Source: Prosopocoilus inquinatus (lineage: Eukaryota; Arthropoda; Insecta; Coleoptera; Lucanidae). Taken from it: a DNA stretch of 64,000 bases. The notes under the pieces were generated by a model. That model was not told where the DNA came from. It did no database searches and saw only the letters and a list, made by a program, of their open reading frames with translations. The stretch spans positions 14,601,806-14,665,805 of the forward strand of contig CM069875.1 of the NCBI GenBank assembly GCA_036172665.1. Direction: 5' to 3'. Each line of letters starts with the position of its first letter. Position 1 is the stretch's first letter. Position numbers and translations under genes: made by a program. Below, piece after piece: positions 55,401 through 64,000 of this stretch.

Positions 55401-58400
55401 GTTACTGGAGTCCATCGAGACGTCAAATAACAAGATAGATCGAAAAGATCGATTAGATAAATCACAGGAACAACGATAGTATGTGTTATTTCGTTCAAAA
55501 CTCTTTCCTACTTCTGCTGCGTCTGAAAATTTCGTATCTGACATCAGAGTTGCTGGAGTTCATCGATACGTCAAATAGCATGATAGATAAGTAAGGATCG
55601 ATTAGATACGTCAGAGGAACAACGCTAATACGTGTTATTTCGTTCAAAATTATTTCCAGTTTCTGCTGAGTCCGAGAACTTCGTATCTCACATCAGGGTT
55701 ACTGGAGTCCATCGAAACGTCAAATAACATGTTAGATTGGTAAGGATCGATTAGATACATCACAGGAACAACGCTAATACGTGTTGTTTCGTTCAAAACT
55801 GTTTCCAGCTTCTGCTGCGACCGAGAACTTCGTATCTCACATCAGAGTTACTGGAGTCCATCGAAACGTCAAATTACATGATAGACAGTAAAGATCGATT
55901 AGATACATCAGAGGAACAACGCTAATACGTGTTACTTCGTTCAAAACTGTTTCCAGCTTCTGCTGCGTCCGAGAACTTCGTATCTCACATCAGAGTTACT
56001 GGAGTCCGTCGAGACGTCAAATAAAATGATAGATAGTAAAGATCGATTAGAAACAACACAGGAACAACGCTAATACGTGTTGTTTCGTTCAAAACTATTT
56101 CCAGCTTCTGCTGCGTCCGAGAACTTCGTATCACACATCAGAGTTACTGGAGTCCATCGAAACGTAAAATAACATGGTAGATGGTAAAGTTCGATTAGAC
56201 ACACCACAGGGACAACGCTATTATGTGTTATTTCGTTCAAAACTATTTCCAGCTTCTGCTGCGTCCGAAAATTTCGTATCTCACATCAGAGTTACTGGAG
56301 TCCATCGAAACGTCAAATAACATGATAGATGGTACAGATCGATTAGATACATCACAGGAACAACGCTAGTATGTGTTATTTCGTTCAAAACTATTTCCAG
56401 CTTCTAGTGCGTCCGAAAACTTCGTATCTCACATCAAAGTTACTGGAGTCCATCGAAACGCCAAATAACATGATAGATGAGTAAGGATCGATTAAATACA
56501 TCACAGGAACAACGCCAATGCGTGTTGTTTCGTTTAAAACTATTTCCAGCTTCTGCTGCGTCCGAAAATTTCGTATCTCACATCAAAGTTACTGGAGTCC
56601 ATCGAGACGCCAAATAACATGATAGATGAGTAAGGATCGATTAGATACATCACAGGAACAACGCTAATGCGTGTTGTTTCGTTTGATACTATTGCCAGCT
56701 TCTGCTGCGACCGAGAACTTCGTATCTCACATCAGGGTTACTGGAGTCCATCCAAACGTCAAATAACATGATAGATAAGTAAGGATCGATCAGATACATC
56801 ACAGGAACAACGCTAATGCGTGTTGTTTCGTTTAAAACTATTTCTAGCATCAGCTGCGTCCGAGAACTTCGTATCTCACATCAATGTTACTGGAGTCCAT
56901 CGAAACGCCAAATAACATGATAGATGAGTAAGGATCGATTAGACACATCACAGGAACAACGCTAATGCGTGTTGTTTCATTTAAAACTATTTCCAGCTTC
57001 TGCTGCGTTCGAGAACTTCGTATCTCACATCAGGGTTACTGGAGTCCATCCAAACGTCAAATAACATGATAGATAAGTAAGGATCGATTAGATACATCAC
57101 AGGAACAACGCCAATGCGTGTTGTTTCGTTTAAAACTATTTCTAGCTTCAGCTGCGTCCGAGAACTTCGTATCTCACATCAAAGTTACTGGAGTCCATCG
57201 AAACGCCAAATAACATGATAGATGAGTAAGGATCGATTAGATACATCACGGGAACAACGCTAATGCGTGTTGTTTCGTTTAAAACTATTTCCAGCTTCTG
57301 CTGCGTCCGGAAATTTCGTATCTCACATCAAAGTTACTGGAGTCCATCGAAACGCCAAATAACATGATAGATGAGTAAGGATCGATTAGATACATCACAG
57401 GAACAACGCTAATGCGTGTTGTTTCGTTTAAAACTATTTCCAGCTTCTGCTGCGTCCGAGAACTTCGTATCTCACATCAGGGTTACTGGAGTCCATCCAA
57501 ACGTCAAATAACATGATAGATAAGTAAGGATCGATTAGATACATCACAGGAACAACGCTAATGCGTGTTGTTTCGTTTAAAACTATTTCTAGCATCAGCT
57601 GCGTCCGAGAACTTCGTATCTCACATCAAAGTTACTGGAGTCCATCGAAACGCCAAATAACATGATAGATGAGTAAGGATCGATTAGACACATCACAGGA
57701 ACAACGCTAATGCGTGTTGTTTCGTTTAAAACTATTTCCAGCTTCTGCTGCGTTCGAGAACTTCGTATCTCACATCAGGGCTACTGGAGTCCATCCAAAC
57801 GTCAAATAACATGATAGATAAGTAAGGATCGATTAGACACATCACAGGAACAACGCTAATGCGTGTTGTTTCGTTTAAAACTATTTCCAGCTTCTGCTGC
57901 GTCCGAAAATTTCGTATCTCACATCATAGTTACTGGAGTCCATCGAAACGTCAAATAACATAGCAGATAAGTAAGGATCGATTAGATACATCACAGGAAC
58001 AACGCTAATACGTGTTGTTTCGTTCAAAACTATTTCCAGCTTCTGCTGCGTCCGAAATCTTTGTATCTCACATCAGAGTTACTGGAGTCCATCCAAACGT
58101 CAAATAACATGATAGATGAGTAAGGATCGATTAGATACATCACAGGAACAACGCTAATACGCGTTGTTTCGTTTAAAACTATTTCCAGCTTCTGCTGCGT
58201 CCGAGAACGTCGTATCTCACATCAGAGTTACTGGAATCCATCCAAACGTCAAATAACATGATAGATGAGTAAGGATGCTTCACATCACATCACATCACAG
58301 GAACAACGCTAATACGTGTTGTTTCATTTAAAACTATTTCCAGCTTCTGATGCGTCCGAGAACTTTGTATCTCACATCAGAGTTACTGGAGTCCATTCAA

Positions 58401-61400
58401 ACGTCAAATAACATGATAGATGAGTAAGGATCGCTTAGATACATCACAGGAACAACGCTAATGCGTGTTGTTTCGTTTAAAACTATTTCCAGCTTCTGCT
58501 GCGTCCGAAAATTTCGTATCTCACATCAAAGTTACCGGAGTCCATCGAAACGCCAAATAACATGATAGATGATTAAGGATCGATTAGATACATCACAGGA
58601 ACAACGCTAATACGTGTTGTTTCGTTTAAACGCTGCGTCCGGAAATTTCGTATCTCACATCAAAGTTACTGGAGTCCATCGAAACGCCAAATAACATGAT
58701 AGATGAGTAAGGATCGATTAGATACATCACAGGAACAACGCTAATGCGTGTTGTTTCGTTTAAAACTATTTCCAGCTTCTGCTGCGTCCGAGAACTTCGT
58801 ATCTCACATCAGGGTTACTGGAGCCCATCCAAACGTTAAATAACATGATAGATAAGTAAGGATCGATTAGATACATCACAGGAACAACGCTAATGCGTGT
58901 TGTTTCGTTTAAAACTATTTCTAGCATCAGCTGTGTCCGAGAACTTCGTATCTCACATCAAAGTTACTGGAGTCCATCGAAACGCCAAATAACATGATAG
59001 ATGAGTAAGGATCGATTAGACACATCACAGGAACAACGCTAATGCGTGTTGTTTCGTTTAAAACTATTTCCAGCTTCTGCTGCGTTCGAGAACTTCGTAT
59101 CTCACATCAAAGTTACTGGAGTCCATCGAAACGCCAACTAACATGATAGATGAGTAAGGATCGATTAGATACATCACAGGAACAACGCTAATGCGTGTTG
59201 TTTCGTTTAAAACTATTTCTAGTTTCAGCTGCGTCCGAGAACTTCGTAACTCACATCAAAGTTACTGGAGTCCATCGAAACGCCAAATAACATGATAGAA
59301 GAGTAAGGATCGATTAGATACATCACAGGAACAGCGCTAATGCGTGCTGTTTCGTTTAAAACTATTTCCAGCTTCTGCTGCGTCCGAAAATTTCGTATCT
59401 CACATCATAGTTACTGGAGTCCATCGAAACGTCAAATAACATAGTAGATAAGTAAGGATCGATTAGATACATCACAGGAACAACGCTAATACGTGTTGTT
59501 TCGTTCAAAACTATTTCCAGCTTCTGCTGCGTCCGAAATCTTTGTATCTCACATCAGAGTTACTGGAGTCCATCCAAACGTCAAATAACATGATAGATGA
59601 GTAAAGATCGATTAGATACATCACAGGAACAACGCTAATACGTGTTGTTTCGTTTAAAACTATTTCCAGCTTCTGCTGCGTCCGAGAACGTCGTATCTCA
59701 CATCAGAGTTACTGGAGTCCATCCAAACGTCAAATAACATGATAGATGAGTAAGGATCGATTAGATACATCACAGGAACAACGCTAATGCGTGTTGTTGC
59801 GTTTAAAACTATTTCCAGCTTCTGCTGCGTCCGAAAATTTCGTATCTCACATCAGAGTTACTGGAGTCCATCGAAACGTCAAATAACATAGTAGATAAGT
59901 AAGGATCGATTAGATACATCACAGGAACAACGCTAATACGTGTTGTTTCGTTCAAAACTATTTCCAGCTTCTGCTGCGTCCGAGAACTTTATATCATCAC
60001 AGGAACAACGCTAATACGTGTTGTTTCGTTTAAAACTATTTCCAGCTTCTGCTGCTTCCGAAAATTTCGTATCTCACATCATAGTTACTGGAGTCCATCG
60101 AAACGTCAAATAACATAGCAGATAAGTAAGGATCGATTAGATACATCACAGGAACAACGCTAATACGTGTTGTTTCGTTCAAAACTATTTCCAGCTTCTG
60201 CTGCGTCCGAAATCTTTGTATCTCACATCAGAGTTACTGGAGTCCATCCAAACGTCAAATAACATGATAGATGAGTAAGGATCGATTAGATACATCACAG
60301 GAACAACGCTAATACGTGTTGTTTCGTTTAAAACTATTTCCAGCTTCTGCTGCGTCCGAGAACGTCGTATCTCACATCAGAGTTACTGGAGTCCATCCAA
60401 ACGTCAAATAACATGATAGATGAGTAAGGATCGATTAGATACATCACAGGAACAACGCTAATACGTGTTGTTTCGCTCAAAACTATTTCCAGCTTCTGCT
60501 GCGTCCGAAAATTTCGTATCTCACATCATAGTTACTGGAGTCCATCGAAACGTCAAATAACATAGTAGATAAGTAAGGATCGATTAGATACATCACAGGA
60601 ACAACGCTAATACGTGTTGTTTCGTTCAAAACTATTTCCAGCTTCTGCTGCGTCCGAAGTCTTTGTATCTCACATCAGAGTTACTGGAGTCCATCCAAAC
60701 GTCAAATAACATGATAGATGAGTAAGAATCGATTAGATACATCACAGGAACAACGCTAATGCGTGTTGTTGCGTTTAAAACTATTTCCAGCTTCTGCTGC
60801 GTCCGAAAATTTCGTATCTCACATCAGAGTTACTGGAGTCCATCGAAACGTCAAATAACATAGTAGATAAGTAAGGATCGATTAGATACATCACAGGAAC
60901 AACGCTAATACGTGTTGTTTCGTTCAAAACTATTTCCAGCTTCTGCTGCGTCCGAGAACTTTATATCATCACAGGAACAACGCTAATACGTGTTGTTTCG
61001 TTTAAAACTATTTCCAGCTTCTGCTGCGTCCGAGTACGTCGTATCTCACATCAGAGTTACTGGAGTCCATCCAAACGTCAAATAACATGATAGATGAGTA
61101 AGGATGCTTCACATCACATCACATCACAGGAACAACGCTAATACGTGTTGTTTCATTTAAAACTATTTCCAGCTTCTGATGCGTCCGAGAACTTTGTATC
61201 TCACATCAGAGTTACTGGAGTCCATTCAAACGTCAAATAACATGATAGATGAGTAAGGATCGATTAGATACATCACAGGAACAACGCTAATACGTGTTGT
61301 TTCGTTTAAAACTATTTCTAGCTTCAGCTGCGTCCGAGAACTTCGTATCTCAAATCAAAGTTACTGGAGTCCATCGAAACGCCAAATAACATGATAGATG

Positions 61401-64000
61401 AGTAAGGATCGATTAAATACATCACAGGAACAACGCCAATGCGTGTTGTTTCGTTTAAAACTATTTCCAGCTTCTGCTGCGTCCGAAAATTTCGTATCTC
61501 ACATCAAAGTTACTGGAGTCCATCGAAACGCCAAATAACATGATAGATGAGTAAGGATCGATTAGATACATCACATGAACAACGCTAATGCGTGTCGTTT
61601 CGTTTAAAACTATTTCCAGCTTCTGCTGCGTCCGAGAACTTCGTATCTCACATCAGGGTTACTGGAGTCCATCCAAACGTCAAATATCATGATAGATAAG
61701 TAAGGGTCGATTAGATACATCACAGGAACAACGCTAATGCGTGTTGTTTCGTTTAAAACTATTTCTAGCATCAGCTGCGTCCGAGAACTTCGTATCTCAC
61801 ATCAAAGTTACTGGAGTCCATCGAAACGCCAAATAACATGATAGATGAGTAAGGATCGATTAGATACATCACATGAACAACGCTAATGCGTGTTGTTTCG
61901 TTTAAAACTATTTCCAGCTTCTGCTGCGTTCGAGAACTTCGTATCTCACATCAGGGTTACTGGAGTCCATCCAAACGTCAAATAACATGATAGATAAGTA
62001 AGGATCGATTAGATACATCACAGGAACAACGCTAATGCGTGTTGTTTCGTTTAAAACTATTTCTAGCATCAGCTGCGTCCGAGAACTTCGTATCTCACAT
62101 CAAAGTTACTGGAGTCCATCGAAACGCCAAATAACATGATAGATGAGTAAGGATCGATTAGATACATCACAGGAACAACGCTAATGCGTGTTGTTTCGTT
62201 TAAAACTATTTACAGCTTCTGCTGCGTCCGAAAACTTTGTATCTCACATCAGAGTTACTGGAGTCCATCCAAACGTCAAATAACATGATAGATAAGTAAG
62301 GATCGATTAGATACATCACAGGAACAACGCTAATGCGTGTTGTTTCGTTTAAAACTATTTGTAGCTTCAGCTGCGTCCGAGAACTTCGTATCTCACATCA
62401 AAGTTACTGGAGTCCATCGAAACGCCAAATAACATGATAGATGAGTAAGGATCGATTAGATACATCACGGGAACAACGATAATGCGTGTTGTTTCGTTTA
62501 AAACTATTTCCAGCTTCTGCTGCGTCCGGAAATTTCGTATCTCACATCAAAGTTACTGGAGTCCATCGAAACGCCAAATAACATGATAGATGAGTAAGGA
62601 TCGATTAGATACATCACAGGAACAACGCTAATGAGTGTTGTTTCGTTTAAAACTATTTCCAGCTTCTGCTGCGTCCGAGAACTTCGTATCTCACATCAGG
62701 GTTACTGGAGTCCATCCAAACTTCAAATAACATGATAGATAAGTAAGGATCGATTAGATACATCACAGGAACAACGCTAATGCGTGTTGTTTCGTTTAAA
62801 ACTATTTCTAGCATCAGCTGCGTCCGAGAACTTCGTATCTCACATCAAAGTTACTGGAGTCCATCGAAACGCCAAATAACATGATAGATGAGTAAGGATC
62901 GATTAGACACATCACAGGAACAACACTAATGCGTGTTGTTTCGTTTAAAACTATTTCCAGCTTCTGCTGCGTTCGAGAACTTCGTATCTCACATCAAAGT
63001 TACTGGAGTCCATCGAAACGCCAAATAACATGATAGATGAGTAAGGATCGATTAGATACATCACAGGAACAACGCTAATGCGTGTTGTTTCGTTTAAAAC
63101 TATTTCTAGTTTCAGCTGCGTCCGAGAACTTCGTAACTCACATCAAAGTTACTGGAGTCCATCGAAACGCCAAATAACATGATAGAAGAGTAAGGATCGA
63201 TTAGATACATCACAGGAACAGCGCTAATGCGTGCTGTTTCGTTTAAAACTATTTCCAGCTTCTGCTGCGTCCGAAAATTTCGTATCTCACATCTTAGTTA
63301 CTGGAGTCCATCGAAACGTCAAATAACATAGTAGATAAGTAAGGATCGATTAGATACATCACAGGAACAACGCTAATACGTGTTGTTTCGTTCAAAACTA
63401 TTTCCAGCTTCTGCTGCGTCCGAAATCTTTGTATCTCACATCAGAGTTACTGGAGTCCATCCAAACGTCAAATAACATGATAGATGAGTAAGGATCGATT
63501 AGATACATCACAGGAACAACGCTAATACGTGTTGTTTCGTTTAAAACTATTTCCAGCTTCTGCTCCGTCCGAGAACGTCGTATCTCACATCAGAGTTACT
63601 GGAGTCCATCCAAACGTCAAATAACATGATAGATGAGTAAGGATCGATTAGATACATCACAGGAACAACGCTAATGCGTGTTGTTGCGTTTAAAACTATT
63701 TCCAGCTTCTGCTGCGTCCGAAAATTTCGTATCTCACATCAGAGTTACTGGAGTCCATCGAAACGTCAAATAACATAGTAGATAAGTAAGGATCGATTAG
63801 ATACATCACAGGAACAACGCTAATACGTGTTGTTTCGTTCAAAACTATTTCCAGCTTCTGCTGCGTCCGAGAACTTTATATCATCACAGGAACAACGCTA
63901 ATACGTGTTGTTTCGTTTAAAACTATTTCCAGCTTCTGCTGCGTCCGAAAATTTCGTATCTCACATCATAGTTACTGGAGTCCATCGAAACGTCAAATAA
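52413..64000. repeat. 149-bp satellite, right family (about 78 monomers)
   Basis: Monomers are homologous to the left satellite but 149 bp long. They carry GCTAATACGTGTTG or GCTAATGCGTGTTG in place of GCTAGCACGTGTTG, and GATAGATRAGTAAGGATCG. Shortened monomers (ACTTTATATCATCACAGG near 59987, 60959 and 63874) and a CACATCACATCACATCACAG variant (58281, 61111) mark higher-order blocks. No genes. Confidence 0.95.

Noticed and set aside
52413..64000. CRISPR-like array
   Set aside because: Whole monomers repeat without unique spacers and the setting is eukaryotic; it is satellite DNA.

Overview
The window is repetitive, transposon-dominated animal DNA with no recognisable single-copy host gene. 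The rRNA fragments, the R2 element, the R1-clade elements and the TTAGG triplet in the R2 leader point to an insect. The 18S fragment resembles Hymenoptera as I remember those sequences; this is an inference made without a database search.

Layout. (1) 1-12163: a 148-bp tandem satellite, broken by two insertions. A CR1/L2-group LINE (420-6254) is itself broken by a fold-back composite element at 2257-3924 with a 12-bp target duplication. A non-coding 2.6-kb LTR-like element (6754-9342) has TG...CA ends and a 4-bp GATA duplication. (2) 12164-19113: scrambled rDNA. An 18S pseudogene fragment lies on the plus strand. The 3' part of a 28S gene lies on the minus strand and carries an R2 element whose 3' third is deleted. 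(3) 19114-50292: a head-to-tail array of six R1-clade non-LTR retrotransposons (here E1-E6). All are on the plus strand, antisense to the adjoining 28S, and each is preceded by the same 10-mer, TGTCTTAAGT. E1, E5 and E6 form one subfamily; E2, E3 and E4 form another. (4) 50293-52412: a second 28S 3' end with an R2 3' remnant and a 120-bp tandem pair. (5) 52413-64000: about 78 monomers of a 149-bp sister satellite with higher-order structure.

E1 is the only copy with both reading frames open: ORF1 is a CCHC gag-like protein, and ORF2 carries endonuclease, reverse transcriptase, RNase H and a C-terminal CCHC motif. E2 has an open ORF2 but a broken ORF1, E6 has an open ORF1 but a broken ORF2, and E3, E4 and E5 are defective. 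The five copies that keep a 5' end share an A exactly 27 nt upstream of GGACGTG, which is Inr/DPE spacing. This gives a predicted 36-nt leader. The copies that keep a 3' end share a CCGGTG...CACCGG hairpin.

Overall this looks like a decaying rDNA block embedded in satellite heterochromatin. Within it, a site-specific retrotransposon has repeatedly inserted into the target copy left at the end of its predecessor, or has been amplified by unequal exchange.
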